This document shows positions 41,342 through 51,283 of a stretch of DNA of 64,000 nucleotides, in pieces (within the stretch, counting starts at the first letter, position 1; the number at the start of each line of letters is the position of its first letter). The notes below the pieces were generated by a model. The model had not been told where the DNA came from. It was given only the letters and a program-made list of their open reading frames with translations, and did not search any database. The translations under genes were made by a program, and so were the position numbers. Source of the DNA: B1 sp034439755 (GTDB taxonomy: Bacteria > Bacteroidota > Bacteroidia > UKL13-3). The stretch lies in NCBI GenBank assembly GCA_034439755.1, contig JAWXAZ010000103.1:1-64000 (forward strand), read 5' to 3'.

Positions 41342-44021
41342 GCCTTTTCTTTGCCTCATCTTCAGCCTGCTTTTTAAGCTTATCAGACTCGGCTTTGGCC
41401 TTGGCTTCTGCTTCCATTTTAAGTCGGTTAGCTTCAGATTTCGCCTTGGCTTCAGCCTCCTTTTTAATGCGATCCGATTCGGCCTTAATCTTTGCTTCGG
41501 CCTCTTTTTGGGCTTTATCCAATTCTGCTTTAGCTTGGTTGGTTAATTCGTCCTTCTTTTGCTTAGCAGCATTTAATGCTTGGTCGGTTATAGAGGTAAC
41601 TTCCGACTTTGCCAAATCTGTTAAGTTAGTTGTAATTACAGGTGAAGTAAAAGTACCACCCACCCCCAATTTCAAAGGCAATGTTTCGTTCATTTTAAGG
41701 GAAGTACCTGCCTTCTTATTTAATTCGGCAAGCGCATCTGTCATGGCCTTATCTGCTGTTCCCAAATCCTTGCGCGGCACATTAATTAAACCAGTATAAT
41801 CAATGCTTTGATCCAACCCTGTTGACCCACTTAAACTCATTACCTGCCGACCAACTTTTACATCAAAAGGCTGCGTAAATATTCTACCATTTTCAACCTT
41901 ATAAGCTATTTTGGCATTGGATAATCCCACTTGCTTATATTCTGGTTTCTTAATTAAATCGGTAATTTTATCGATGGTTGTAATTCCTTTAATCTCTGCC
42001 GATGGCACCAATAACAAACCCTCCGCAAACAAAGTACTATAAATAGGTTGCATGTTTTCGGTTAAATCGGTTTTCATTTTAAAGGTAGTAGAAAATGTAC
42101 CAAATACATGCTCTGCGGCTGGCGCCAATTTTTTTACGGTGTTAAAGGTTTTAAACGCCTCTTGTATGTTCAAATTCGTAATGCCAAAATCAATATCTAC
42201 AGTTGGTTTTTTAACATTCTTGGTCTCATAGAAACCTTTCATGGTTATGTCTGAACCCAATGTTGAAAGCGACATATTCTGGAAAATCAATTGTTGATTC
42301 ACCACCCTAATATTGCCCACAAAACGCGTAATCTCCATATTGGTATATAACAATTTACCAATCTTGCTATTCAAAGTAAAATCAATATTGGCAGGAACCT
42401 CAAAAACAGTCATTAAGCTGGTATCTGCTACAACTTCAGAACCGGCAGCAGGCTCTTTTGTTAAGTATTCATTGGCATTAAACACATTGCTGTTAAAGTT
42501 TAACTTACCCCCCAAAACACCCTTTCCAAAATAATACGGAAGAAAATTTGCAATGGCACCATCCATGCGCATATCGCTGTTGCCAATTTTTGCATCAAAA
42601 TCTTTTAAGACAATTTCCTTTGGCGTAAAGGACATTTCACTGTGTTTTACCTCAAATGGTTTTGGCAAATCGGCCGAAGCATAATAAATGTTCTCACAAA
42701 TCATATTTCCTGATGCCTCAAAGGCCTCATAATTCTCCTTTTCTAAAGTGCTTACCTTACCCTTTGCAAGCAAGTTTAGCTTAATTAATCCGCGTAAAGT
42801 TGTACCAGCAGGAATTGGAGCTAACTTAATAATATTGTCTAAATTTATAACGCCATTGGCTTTGGCATCCACAAATGGATCAGACAAGGGCGTTCTAGCC
42901 AACAACTTGGCGTCAAAAGCATCGCCTTGCAATTCAAAGTGTAATTTATTTAAATCAATTTCGGTATGATCCAAATCGCCATCTAAATTTTTCACGTTAA
43001 GCAAAATAGCCACATTTTCAACAGCAGTTGGTAAAGACGAGTATTTAAACCAACCCTTTTCTACGCTTAGGTTCAGACCAAAACCAGGCATTTGTTTTTC
43101 ATTGTAAGTACCCTTTACAAAACCACTAAATGCCAACTTTCCTTTTGCTTGAAGGCTGGCAAAATCGTTGGCATACAAGGCCGGAATTAACGATAAAAAG
43201 TTTTTGAATTCATTTTGTTTGGCAGCATATTTAATGTCCATCACCATATCGTTGCCAGGCATTGCAAAGGTTCCGTTAAAGCCAAAGGCCAACTGATTTA
43301 ACGAAAATTCATTGTTCTTAAACACAAATTTCATGTTATTCATATCGGCCTCAATTTCTGCCGTGGCCGTGGCTTGCACCTTCGATAAATAAGTTAAACC
43401 ATCCATGGCAACTGTAAAAGAAGCAATGTTCATTTTGTTAACCATGGTAAACAAAACATCAGAAAAATCGCCTTCCAAGGTATAATTCACCCCTTTCATT
43501 TCGCTGTACATATTGCCTTCTTTATCGTTGTAAACAATATATCCATTCACAATTTCTAAACTTTTTAACTTAATGTTAAACTTAGAACTGCCCGTATCTG
43601 CAGGCGTTTTAGACGCGCTGGTATCTACTTTTGCTATATCCCAATTGTATCTTCCGTCTTTTAACACATAAGCCATTATGCGTGGCTGATCCAATAATAA
43701 TTTTCTGATTTGAATTTGCTCTCCTTTGATTACGCTCATCAAATCTAGGCTCAATGAAGTCTCTGCTGCCCAAAATAAAGTATCTCCATTAAAGGGCTCT
43801 ATGCCTGAAACCGACAAATTTTTGATGCCCAAACTCAGTTGTGGAAAATTGCTTATAAGGCTTAAATCAATGTCCTCATCAAAATTTATAACCGCATTTA
43901 CATTTGCATTTGCCTGCTCTTTAATTAAATTAACAATTTTGCCCTTAAACAAAAATGGAGCAACCAATAATAAGCCAATGATCACCACAAGGCCAATAAG
44001 GAAATATTTCAAAAATTTCAT
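41322..44021 (-). CDS. AsmA-like envelope protein with C-terminal coiled coil
   Basis: The 899-residue protein has an N-terminal membrane anchor (FLKYFLIGLVVIIGLLLVAPF) followed by an AsmA-type start (VNLIKEQANANVNAVINFDE, NFPQLSLGIKNLSVSG). The long periplasmic body carries repeated strands typical of bridge-like lipid-transfer (AsmA/TamB) proteins. The C-terminal domain (about 560-800) has AsmA-like features (QPFDVKVGRQVMSLSGSTGL). The last 90 residues are a charged helical repeat rich in K, E and A (KKEAEAKAKSEANRLKMEAE). Such proteins move phospholipid between membranes. The tail is unusual. It is convergent with the PID-CTERM gene. Confidence 0.8.
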   Translation of the reverse strand: MKFLKYFLIGLVVIIGLLLVAPFLFKGKIVNLIKEQANANVNAVINFDEDIDLSLISNFPQLSLGIKNLSVSGIEPFNGDTLFWAAETSLSLDLMSVIKGEQIQIRKLLLDQPRIMAYVLKDGRYNWDIAKVDTSASKTPADTGSSKFNIKLKSLEIVNGYIVYNDKEGNMYSEMKGVNYTLEGDFSDVLFTMVNKMNIASFTVAMDGLTYLSKVQATATAEIEADMNNMKFVFKNNEFSLNQLAFGFNGTFAMPGNDMVMDIKYAAKQNEFKNFLSLIPALYANDFASLQAKGKLAFSGFVKGTYNEKQMPGFGLNLSVEKGWFKYSSLPTAVENVAILLNVKNLDGDLDHTEIDLNKLHFELQGDAFDAKLLARTPLSDPFVDAKANGVINLDNIIKLAPIPAGTTLRGLIKLNLLAKGKVSTLEKENYEAFEASGNMICENIYYASADLPKPFEVKHSEMSFTPKEIVLKDFDAKIGNSDMRMDGAIANFLPYYFGKGVLGGKLNFNSNVFNANEYLTKEPAAGSEVVADTSLMTVFEVPANIDFTLNSKIGKLLYTNMEITRFVGNIRVVNQQLIFQNMSLSTLGSDITMKGFYETKNVKKPTVDIDFGITNLNIQEAFKTFNTVKKLAPAAEHVFGTFSTTFKMKTDLTENMQPIYSTLFAEGLLLVPSAEIKGITTIDKITDLIKKPEYKQVGLSNAKIAYKVENGRIFTQPFDVKVGRQVMSLSGSTGLDQSIDYTGLINVPRKDLGTADKAMTDALAELNKKAGTSLKMNETLPLKLGVGGTFTSPVITTNLTDLAKSEVTSITDQALNAAKQKKDELTNQAKAELDKAQKEAEAKIKAESDRIKKEAEAKAKSEANRLKMEAEAKAKAESDKLKKQAEDEAKKRLKGLLK

Positions 44022-44078
44022 GGCGCGAAGTTAAGGTTTGTAAATGAAAGAGAGATTGTATCTTGCAAAAAAAATGTT

Positions 44079-45011
44079 ATGAAATTGCTTGGTTTGCGTT
44101 TAAATAAATTCATCAGTGATACTGGATTGTGCTCTAGAAGAGAAGCAGATAAGTATATTGAAAACGGACATGTCTTTATAAATGGCAAAAGAGCAACAGT
44201 TGGCCAACAGGTGAAAATTGGCGACAGGGTGCGGGTAAATGGCCACGAATTGGAGCCAAGAGAGGGCAACGATTTGGTGTTTATTGCTTTAAACAAACCC
44301 ATTGGCGTTACTTCTACCACAGAAGAGGGTGTGCCAGATAACATTGTACAATTTGTAAACCACAGCAAAAGAATTTTTCCCATTGGCAGGTTAGATAAGG
44401 ATTCTCAAGGATTAATTTTCTTAACCAATAACGGCGATTTGGTGAATAAAATTTTACGTGCCGGTAATCAACACGAAAAAGAATACCTCGTAACCGTTAA
44501 TAAACCCCTAACCGAAGCCATTGTTAAAGAAATGTGTGAGGGCGTTCCCATGCTTGGGGTAACCACCAAGAAATGCAAAATAATTTTGGAGACGCCATTT
44601 GTTTTTAAAATCACCCTCATTCAAGGATTAAACAGGCAAATTAGGCGCATGTGCGCGCATTTTGGTTACGATGTAAAAAAGCTTGAACGCACACGTATCA
44701 TGAACATTGGCCTAAAAGGGTTGCCCCTTGGCGATTGGCGCGACTTGTCTGCTACCGAGCTAGAGGGACTTTTTAAAATGTTGGAAAAATCGGAATCGAA
44801 TGCGCCAGCCAAACCTAAAAGCAAAGCAAAAGAAACCAAGGCTTCTGCCTCAAAACCTAATCTGGCAGCTAAAAAAGGAACGGCCAGCAAACGACCTCAC
44901 AGTGATTCTCGCAAAAACTACTCAGGCACTGGAGCAAGTAAAGGAAAGTCAAATTCTGCACGTAGACCAAAGCAAAACAAACCAAGCAACAACCGAAGAG
45001 GAAAAAGATAA
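44079..45011 (+). CDS. rluF: 23S rRNA pseudouridine synthase (RluF-like) with basic tail
   Basis: An S4 RNA-binding domain (RLNKFISDTGLCSRREADKY, NGKRATVGQQVKIGDRVRVN) is followed by the pseudouridine synthase domain. The catalytic Asp is in the motif IGRLDKDSQGLIFLTNNGDL. It continues with GLNRQIRRMCAHFGYDVKKL, the RluF/RluB-type signature. It modifies U2604-like positions of 23S rRNA. The last 75 residues are a low-complexity Lys/Ser/Ala/Arg tail ending NNRRGKR, as often added to RNA proteins in Bacteroidota. It starts 57 bases from the AsmA gene, divergent. Confidence 0.85.
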   Translation: MKLLGLRLNKFISDTGLCSRREADKYIENGHVFINGKRATVGQQVKIGDRVRVNGHELEPREGNDLVFIALNKPIGVTSTTEEGVPDNIVQFVNHSKRIFPIGRLDKDSQGLIFLTNNGDLVNKILRAGNQHEKEYLVTVNKPLTEAIVKEMCEGVPMLGVTTKKCKIILETPFVFKITLIQGLNRQIRRMCAHFGYDVKKLERTRIMNIGLKGLPLGDWRDLSATELEGLFKMLEKSESNAPAKPKSKAKETKASASKPNLAAKKGTASKRPHSDSRKNYSGTGASKGKSNSARRPKQNKPSNNRRGKR

Positions 45012-45013
45012 AC

Positions 45014-46108
45014 TTATTTACTTGGCATAATTATTTCAAAAGAGGTGCCTTGGTTCAGCTTAGAATCTACATCAATACTTGCACCTAATTTATCGAGCGC
45101 GTGTTTGGCATTGTATAAACCTATGCCCGATCCTACCCCTACGGCAGATGCCCTAAAAAACATCTCAAATATCTTGTGAATATAATCTGGGTCGATGCCA
45201 ATTCCATTGTCTTCAACCCTAATAATTACAGAACCGCGATTGACTTTTACTTTAAAATTGATAAACTTATCTGTATTATCTTCCTTTTGATATTTAATGG
45301 CGTTAGAAAGCAAATTTTGCAAGGCAACCAAAATAACCAAAGGATCGCTGCTAAATCGCTCGTTTTGCTCAACCACAACATTGATATGTATATTTTTGCT
45401 CTTGGCATCCGACTCATAAATCTCAATTAGATTTTCTAGCAAAACAGCAAAATCAATTTCTTTTATGGTTAGTTCTCCGCGCTTAATTTTATAATATTCT
45501 AGCAGGTTATGAATAAACTCATCTAAGCGGTTTACGTTTTTATTAATTAAATCGGCGTACTCATATACCTCATTAAAATTCTGACTTTTGGCCAATAAAT
45601 TTGATACCGCCAAAATACCCATGAGAGGCGACCTTAAATCATGAGAAACACTATAAACAAATCGGTCTAAATCCTTGTAGGCTTCTATCAGTTCTTTGTT
45701 TCTAATTTCAAGCTCATTCTTGGTAAAATAATACTCAAAACCCTCTTTCACAACCTTCTTAACCTCCGTTTCAACCCAAGGCTTTTTAATATACCTAAAA
45801 ACTTGACCTTTGTTAATGGCATCGGTTAAAGATTGTAAATCACTGTAAGCTGTTAATAGAACCCTAAGCGGACGAGGATATAAAACGCGAACCTTTTCAA
45901 AAAGTTCAACGCCTGTCATTTTAGGCATTCTAAAATCGGATATGATAATTTGAGGGTCACATTCCTGCAGCATCTCCAGGGCCTCTTCGGGTGATGAGGC
46001 AAGCTTTATATCAAAGTCTAACCTAAAGGCAGCTTTAAAAGCTATTAGGTTGTTCTTTTCATCATCCACATATAAAACCAAGGGTTTTGTTGATTGTTGA
46101 TCTATCAT
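45014..46108 (-). CDS. Response regulator-histidine kinase hybrid (REC-HisKA-HATPase)
   Basis: The 364 residues have an N-terminal REC domain (LYVDDEKNNLIAFKAAF, phospho-acceptor Asp in IIISDFRMPKMTGVELF near 57). A histidine kinase follows with the H-box YSVSHDLRSPLMGILA (near 155) and ATP lid motifs (NAIKYQ, VEDNGIGIDPDYIHKIFEMF). This inverted order (REC first, no membrane segment) is a cytosolic relay. It is the last gene of the operon with the 7TMR-DISM kinase, 10 bases upstream. The REC domain is a close paralogue of the divergent regulator at 51284. The kinase may receive phosphate or sense an intracellular cue. Confidence 0.88.
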   Translation of the reverse strand: MIDQQSTKPLVLYVDDEKNNLIAFKAAFRLDFDIKLASSPEEALEMLQECDPQIIISDFRMPKMTGVELFEKVRVLYPRPLRVLLTAYSDLQSLTDAINKGQVFRYIKKPWVETEVKKVVKEGFEYYFTKNELEIRNKELIEAYKDLDRFVYSVSHDLRSPLMGILAVSNLLAKSQNFNEVYEYADLINKNVNRLDEFIHNLLEYYKIKRGELTIKEIDFAVLLENLIEIYESDAKSKNIHINVVVEQNERFSSDPLVILVALQNLLSNAIKYQKEDNTDKFINFKVKVNRGSVIIRVEDNGIGIDPDYIHKIFEMFFRASAVGVGSGIGLYNAKHALDKLGASIDVDSKLNQGTSFEIIMPSK

Positions 46109-46118
46109 TGTGAATTTT

Positions 46119-48254
46119 CTATAATATATGATTTAATTTTAATTTTAACTCGGCCACCGTACCAATTCCTTTTTTTGAACGCATATTAATATCTCCTTTA
46201 TGCATTTCTATAGTTTTATAAACAATAGACATCCCAAGCCCTGTCCCTTGTCCAACAGGCTTAGTAGTAAAAAATGGTTCAAATATTTTCTTCATCATTT
46301 CATCGTCCATTCCAGACCCATTATCTTCAAAGCTAATATAAACATATTCATTTTCCAACCTTGCTCCAATTGTTATCTCTCCGCCGTTCTGATTCGAGAA
46401 CTTTTCATTCACAGCAAAAATGGAATTGCTTAATAAATTTAAAAACACCTGATTTAATTTCCCAGGATAACAGTCTATGTTTATACTCTTTTGATAATTC
46501 TTTATGATTTTTATTTTCCCAAATTGATTGTTTAAAATGACCAAAGTAGATTCTATTCCTTCAATGATATCGGCATGAATAATGGTATCCTCATCATTTC
46601 TGGCAAAAATCCTTAGTCCTTTTACAATTTCAGCAGTCCTATGCGCCCCCTCATCAATTCCCTTTAACAAAAAATCCATCTCTTCTTTTAAATATTCATA
46701 ATCGAGCTCCACTTTTAATCGCTCAATTTCTTTGAATTTAAAATCCAATGGCTTATCCATTAAACAAAGTTCTTCTATCTTAACCATTAATTCTTCTATC
46801 ATTCCAATATCCCTTTTCAGCGGATTAATATTGGACGTTACAAAATTAATAGGGTTGTTTATTTCGTGCGCAATACCCGCTGTTAATTGTCCTAAAGAAG
46901 CCATTTTTTCTTGCTCCACCAATTGAGATTGGGTTGCCTTTAAATCGTCTAATGCATTTGTTAATTGCGAATTTGATTTGGTTAAATCCAGTGTCTTTTC
47001 CTTCACCTTTTGCTCAAGCATGATGTTCTGCTCTTTAATTAAACGCTCATTTTCCAAAGCAGCAAAAAGCACCTCCTTCTCCTTTTCTTGCTTTTGCTTT
47101 TGCAGGATATTAATTTTATCGGCCAAGGCAAACGAAAGCAAAGCCACCTCTAAGGCTGCTCCCAGAGGTAAGGTATAGGTTGTAAACCAATTAAAGGGTA
47201 AAATACCTAAATTTCTAAACACAAAAAGAACAACCCCAAATATGAAAATAAACCAAGCTCCAATAAAGTATTTGGCAGAAGTAAACCCCTTATTATAAAC
47301 CTTAAAGGCCATAATGAAAACCACAATAGCACCAGGTAAACCAATAACATCCATCATTCTGGCACTTATTTGATCATATCCCAATACCCTCACAACCCCC
47401 GACAAACCATAAATTACAGCAACCCCGCTAAGCAAATTATTTAACTTGGGTTCATACATTTTTCCATTCAAAAAATGTTGAATAAAGACCACAGCAAAAA
47501 TTCCAGAACAGGCGGGTAAAACAACAATGGCATATTTATATAACAGGGGATATTGGTTCAGAACGTACTCAAACATATGTCCACTTAAGGAAATTTGGCC
47601 CAATCCTATAAAGAAAATATACAGCACATAATATAAATAGTTGGTATCCCTTGTTGAAGCAAAAACAAATAAGTTGTATAACAACATCACCATAATTACG
47701 CCTATAAAGGCACCATAAATCATGTCTCTTAAATCATTGTTAGAAAAAGCAAAAAGGTCTGTCGATAATTTTATGGGCAACACCATTTGCTCTGTGCTCC
47801 TCACACAAAAGTAAAGTTCCACCTTTTCATTGTAAGCGGCGTTAACTAAGAATTTCTGGTAGGTGCCATTGTATTTTCTCTTCAAAAAACCATCTCCAAG
47901 AAAGTTATAATCCATTGGCGTTTCTGTTAAAGTATCTCTATAAATGGATATCGAATCTATTAAAGGATTCTCAAAAACAACCATCAATGAATGGCTTTTA
48001 GACCTGTTTATGAATTCCAATTTTACCCACACAGGGTGCTTTACATAAGCTAGGTCTAACTTGGCGGGCATTGCTTTGCCTTGCTGCATGGCCAATCTTA
48101 CCTCACCAAAACCCTGCACTCCTGAGCTGTCAATATAAATTGAAGCATGTTTTACAATCAGTTCGCTCCCCCCACTAAACACAAATGGATTTTGTGCCAA
48201 TGCGCCTTGCATAGTGAAAATAAATAAAAAAATTAGCCCTATCCTATTTCTCAT
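46119..48254 (-). CDS. 7TMR-DISM sensor histidine kinase
   Basis: The 711-residue kinase has a signal peptide (LIFLFIFTMQGALA), a periplasmic DISMED2 domain (about 25-170: VKHPVWVKLEFINRSKSHSL) and a seven-helix 7TMR-DISM block (about 175-390: YGAFIGVIMVMLLYNLFVFA). A coiled coil, a HisKA domain (GQLTAGIAHEINNPINFVTS near 460) and an HATPase domain (VYISFEDNGSGMDDEMMKKI, GQGTGLGMSI) complete it. DISMED2 domains commonly bind carbohydrate-like or small ligands. It overlaps the upstream acyltransferase gene by 11 bases, which strongly suggests a shared transcript and function. Confidence 0.9.
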   Translation of the reverse strand: MRNRIGLIFLFIFTMQGALAQNPFVFSGGSELIVKHASIYIDSSGVQGFGEVRLAMQQGKAMPAKLDLAYVKHPVWVKLEFINRSKSHSLMVVFENPLIDSISIYRDTLTETPMDYNFLGDGFLKRKYNGTYQKFLVNAAYNEKVELYFCVRSTEQMVLPIKLSTDLFAFSNNDLRDMIYGAFIGVIMVMLLYNLFVFASTRDTNYLYYVLYIFFIGLGQISLSGHMFEYVLNQYPLLYKYAIVVLPACSGIFAVVFIQHFLNGKMYEPKLNNLLSGVAVIYGLSGVVRVLGYDQISARMMDVIGLPGAIVVFIMAFKVYNKGFTSAKYFIGAWFIFIFGVVLFVFRNLGILPFNWFTTYTLPLGAALEVALLSFALADKINILQKQKQEKEKEVLFAALENERLIKEQNIMLEQKVKEKTLDLTKSNSQLTNALDDLKATQSQLVEQEKMASLGQLTAGIAHEINNPINFVTSNINPLKRDIGMIEELMVKIEELCLMDKPLDFKFKEIERLKVELDYEYLKEEMDFLLKGIDEGAHRTAEIVKGLRIFARNDEDTIIHADIIEGIESTLVILNNQFGKIKIIKNYQKSINIDCYPGKLNQVFLNLLSNSIFAVNEKFSNQNGGEITIGARLENEYVYISFEDNGSGMDDEMMKKIFEPFFTTKPVGQGTGLGMSIVYKTIEMHKGDINMRSKKGIGTVAELKLKLNHIL

Positions 48255-48939
48255 TCGCTATATGTAAATCGTATTTAAAATCCATTTCCCCTTTCGGACC
48301 TTTCTCATGCGAGGTGCCCATCAGATTCTCGCGTATGCGCCAAATAGCATCTTGCTCAATTGGATTTGCCGAAGGTATTTCTTTTAAATTATTAATTATT
48401 AATGCCGTTGCCGTAAGGTCTTCTTTTGGGTAATAAAACGTACCATTATTACCCAACTCCCTAATTACCTCAAAGCCAACCTTTAAGCAGTTTCGCAAAG
48501 TACCAGGAGAACACAACGCCGTTAAATATTGAATATTTAATTGATCTGCAATGGCTACACCAACCCTGCCCATATAAATACTGCCTATTCCAAAGCCTGC
48601 TGCCTCCTTCGAATTCCACAAACCACAAAACTCAGCCACATTATTATGGCCCAAATTATCGGCATAGGTGTAAATTTTATCATCCAAAATCGCAATCGCA
48701 TCCTCCATTGGCATCCTCAATTTCTTGCTCTTTATTTGAATTCGCCCGCCTCCATAAACTTTTTTACCATCCTCCGATTCAACTATTATGGCGTAAGTAT
48801 TTGGGTCATCAATCCAATCTGCATTTAATGAGGTTACCTTGGTAACGCCATAAGATTCTAAAACTAAATGATGCCCCTTTATATACCGCAAACATGCTAA
48901 ATGATCTTCGGTAACCTTAAATGCCCTAATATTTATCAT
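48244..48939 (-). CDS. GNAT-fold acyltransferase (FeeM/LuxI-like pattern)
   Basis: The 231-residue protein has a GNAT-like core: VYGGGRIQIKSKKLRMPMED (beta strand with Arg), AEFCGLWNSKEAAGFGIGSI, then the helix AIADQLNIQYLTALCSPGTL and a GF end strand KVGFEVIREL. This order (R-strand, E/C strand, G-x-G helix, late GF) resembles N-acyl amino acid synthases (FeeM) and LuxI-type signal synthases. The match is by pattern, not by a strict motif. The ATG overlaps the upstream gene stop (ATGA). It may make a small acyl compound, possibly sensed by the adjacent kinase. Substrates are unknown. Confidence 0.55.
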   Translation of the reverse strand: MINIRAFKVTEDHLACLRYIKGHHLVLESYGVTKVTSLNADWIDDPNTYAIIVESEDGKKVYGGGRIQIKSKKLRMPMEDAIAILDDKIYTYADNLGHNNVAEFCGLWNSKEAAGFGIGSIYMGRVGVAIADQLNIQYLTALCSPGTLRNCLKVGFEVIRELGNNGTFYYPKEDLTATALIINNLKEIPSANPIEQDAIWRIRENLMGTSHEKGPKGEMDFKYDLHIANEK

Positions 48940-51215
48940 TGGTTTATATCAAAAATTATTTTGTTTGTAGTGCGACGTAAGGACCTTTTTGCTGGCGCCT
49001 TTTCTTTTGCAATTCTAAATATAAAAACAATTTCTTGCGACAATAATTCTGGTAAAATTTTGTAAAAATTTTCGCCCATCACTTTTAGCCTTTCGCAATA
49101 ATCTTGGTCAAATCCCACTCCATTTCCATGGTTTAATCGGGCCATTAAGAAACTAAATTGAGTTACTGGCTGAACCGACAAATTTAACAAATTAGCCTCT
49201 AGCCACACCTTCTCTAAAAATTCACCCGCATGCAAATAAGCCTCCAAACTATGAAAAGGCATGCTAATTAATCCCAATGCAGATGAATTGGCCACTGCTT
49301 TTTTTGTCGTTTTCTTAAAGGCATCGCCTCCACCAATTCGCCTTAAATATTCCATGGCCATTCGACTATTCGCAATTCTTAAAGCAATTTTTTCTGCCTT
49401 GCTTAAATTCAACGTATCAATATCTAACCCATCGCCACTTTCCAAAATTTCCTTGGCATCAAACCGCAGCTCTTTTGTAAAGATATCTTCGTGCCCTTGG
49501 GGATGCAACAACAACATCATTTCGGCTGTTGACAATATCTCAGCCATGGCATTCATTTTATCCAAATCTTCCACCAAATGCAATTTGCCATGAACCTGGT
49601 TGATTGAGATATTGAGCAAGCTGTTTCGCTCCACATCGCTCAACAAAAGCCTGCTGCCAATGTCTCTATTGGTAACCCGACTAAATATTGCAGAAGTTCT
49701 TTTATCAATAATTGGTTCAGACAGCTTTTCAAAATAACAAGATGCCACCAACAATGGCTCTTCTGTGGCAGGAAAATAAGTAACTTGCGTGGCAAAACCC
49801 AATTCGCCAGCGGCCAATCTTATATTCTCAACCATGGCGCCAAATGCCACATAAGTGCCCAAATTATTAAAATCTAACAGCGATTCAGAATAATATTTAT
49901 CGTGGATTAAACACAAATAACCCTTGGTAAAAGTAATTCGCCAAGGTTGACAATTTCCTCCAGATGGCGCGGCAATTGCGGCTTTTATGATAGCCGCCTT
50001 TTCCTCTTTTGTTAAATTTTCTTTTTTCGGTTCGAACCAAAATGCATTTAAAATTTTAGTGATTTCATCGTTGCTTAGAGGATGGTCAATTACCTGCAAA
50101 CTTTGCGCTTTTACGCTTTCTGGTTCTGGTACTAATTTATCTAAATCGATATAAAACCGCCCCGAAACAGTAGATTGGTTCAGCAATATTTTCCTAGATA
50201 ATTCTGCTGCAACCCCGCCTCCTAATGTAACCGCAGATGCCAATTGAGGCCAACTTACAATGGTATTTTGAACCTCCAACATACTTGCCTTCATGCGCTC
50301 CGATAGGGCATTTAGTCCAACCATAGGCAACAAATATTCTATCTTATCTTCCTGACTAAGTCCCTTTAACTTTTTGGGATCCAAGTTGCCCACCAAGCCA
50401 TGCAAAATGGGTCTGTTACTTTCCAAATCAAATCGCTCAATGTCTAACAAGCCCCTATCACTGGTTTCCATTAATACCGGAATGCCCATTTCCTTTGCTT
50501 TATACCTTGCAAGTATTTTTATGTCTAAACCATCGCACTCTTCTATCAATAAGTCTAATTTTCCATTTGGATTCAAAAAGGCATCAATATTATCTTCATT
50601 AATACCATCGTTGTAAATAAAAACTTTTAGAAATGGGTCTAACTCCACAATTTCTCTGGCACAGATAAGCGTTTTGGCTTCGCCAATTTGAAAAATCTTA
50701 CCCCTAAGTCTATTCAAATTACTGAGGTCTAATAAATCAAAATCGGCCAAGTGAATTTCTCCAAAACTGCGCTCCATGGCCATGGTCATGGCAACCGACT
50801 GACCCACACTTAAACCAATAACGCCCACCTTCTTTTTGCTTAAAAGAGATTGTTCTTCGGGGGTAATTTTATATTGATTTCGATTGGTGCGCAGTTCAAT
50901 AAATTCAGCTTCGGGCAATGTATGCACCAAATGCTTATTCCAAGGATAAAACACCCAAGTTCCATAAGAAACTGGATCAACCCCATTTAAATATTCTTTA
51001 ACTTTTTCTTGAATATTATCGGGTTTAATTTGCTGCTTCGGATGCCTACATTTTACCAACTCGGCTAATTGCGCCAAAATGGTATCGTGCAAATAAAGAT
51101 CCTCTAAATTAGAATGATTATTAATAAAATAATCAACATCGGAGATGGTTTTAAAATGATAAAACTCAGGGGTTATGCGCATATTACTCTTACCATTTAA
51201 AAAGAAATTAAGCAA
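48936..51215 (-). CDS. E1/ThiF-like adenylyltransferase fused to nitroreductase-like domain (Rv1355c family)
   Basis: Residues about 60-340 hold an E1/ThiF domain. It shows a nucleotide loop (VGVIGLSVGQSVAMTMAMER), the HLADFDLLDLSNLNRLRGKI phrase and LLIEECDGLDIKILA. The E1 catalytic Cys is not obvious. After a linker, a nitroreductase-like half begins near 400 (KAAIAAPSGGNCQPWRITFT), with SMPFHSLEAYLHAGEFLEKV near the C-terminus. This fusion is the Rv1355c family, named from M. tuberculosis, function unknown. It is the first gene of the operon; the next ATG overlaps its stop. Adenylation of an acid or peptide tail followed by a redox step is a plausible activity. Confidence 0.8.
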   Translation of the reverse strand: MLNFFLNGKSNMRITPEFYHFKTISDVDYFINNHSNLEDLYLHDTILAQLAELVKCRHPKQQIKPDNIQEKVKEYLNGVDPVSYGTWVFYPWNKHLVHTLPEAEFIELRTNRNQYKITPEEQSLLSKKKVGVIGLSVGQSVAMTMAMERSFGEIHLADFDLLDLSNLNRLRGKIFQIGEAKTLICAREIVELDPFLKVFIYNDGINEDNIDAFLNPNGKLDLLIEECDGLDIKILARYKAKEMGIPVLMETSDRGLLDIERFDLESNRPILHGLVGNLDPKKLKGLSQEDKIEYLLPMVGLNALSERMKASMLEVQNTIVSWPQLASAVTLGGGVAAELSRKILLNQSTVSGRFYIDLDKLVPEPESVKAQSLQVIDHPLSNDEITKILNAFWFEPKKENLTKEEKAAIIKAAIAAPSGGNCQPWRITFTKGYLCLIHDKYYSESLLDFNNLGTYVAFGAMVENIRLAAGELGFATQVTYFPATEEPLLVASCYFEKLSEPIIDKRTSAIFSRVTNRDIGSRLLLSDVERNSLLNISINQVHGKLHLVEDLDKMNAMAEILSTAEMMLLLHPQGHEDIFTKELRFDAKEILESGDGLDIDTLNLSKAEKIALRIANSRMAMEYLRRIGGGDAFKKTTKKAVANSSALGLISMPFHSLEAYLHAGEFLEKVWLEANLLNLSVQPVTQFSFLMARLNHGNGVGFDQDYCERLKVMGENFYKILPELLSQEIVFIFRIAKEKAPAKRSLRRTTNKIIFDINQ

Positions 51216-51283
51216 TTAAAATTATTTTTAGCGCAATATAAATAGAATTAATTAAATTTGCCAGAGTAAAGTTATAAACACCA

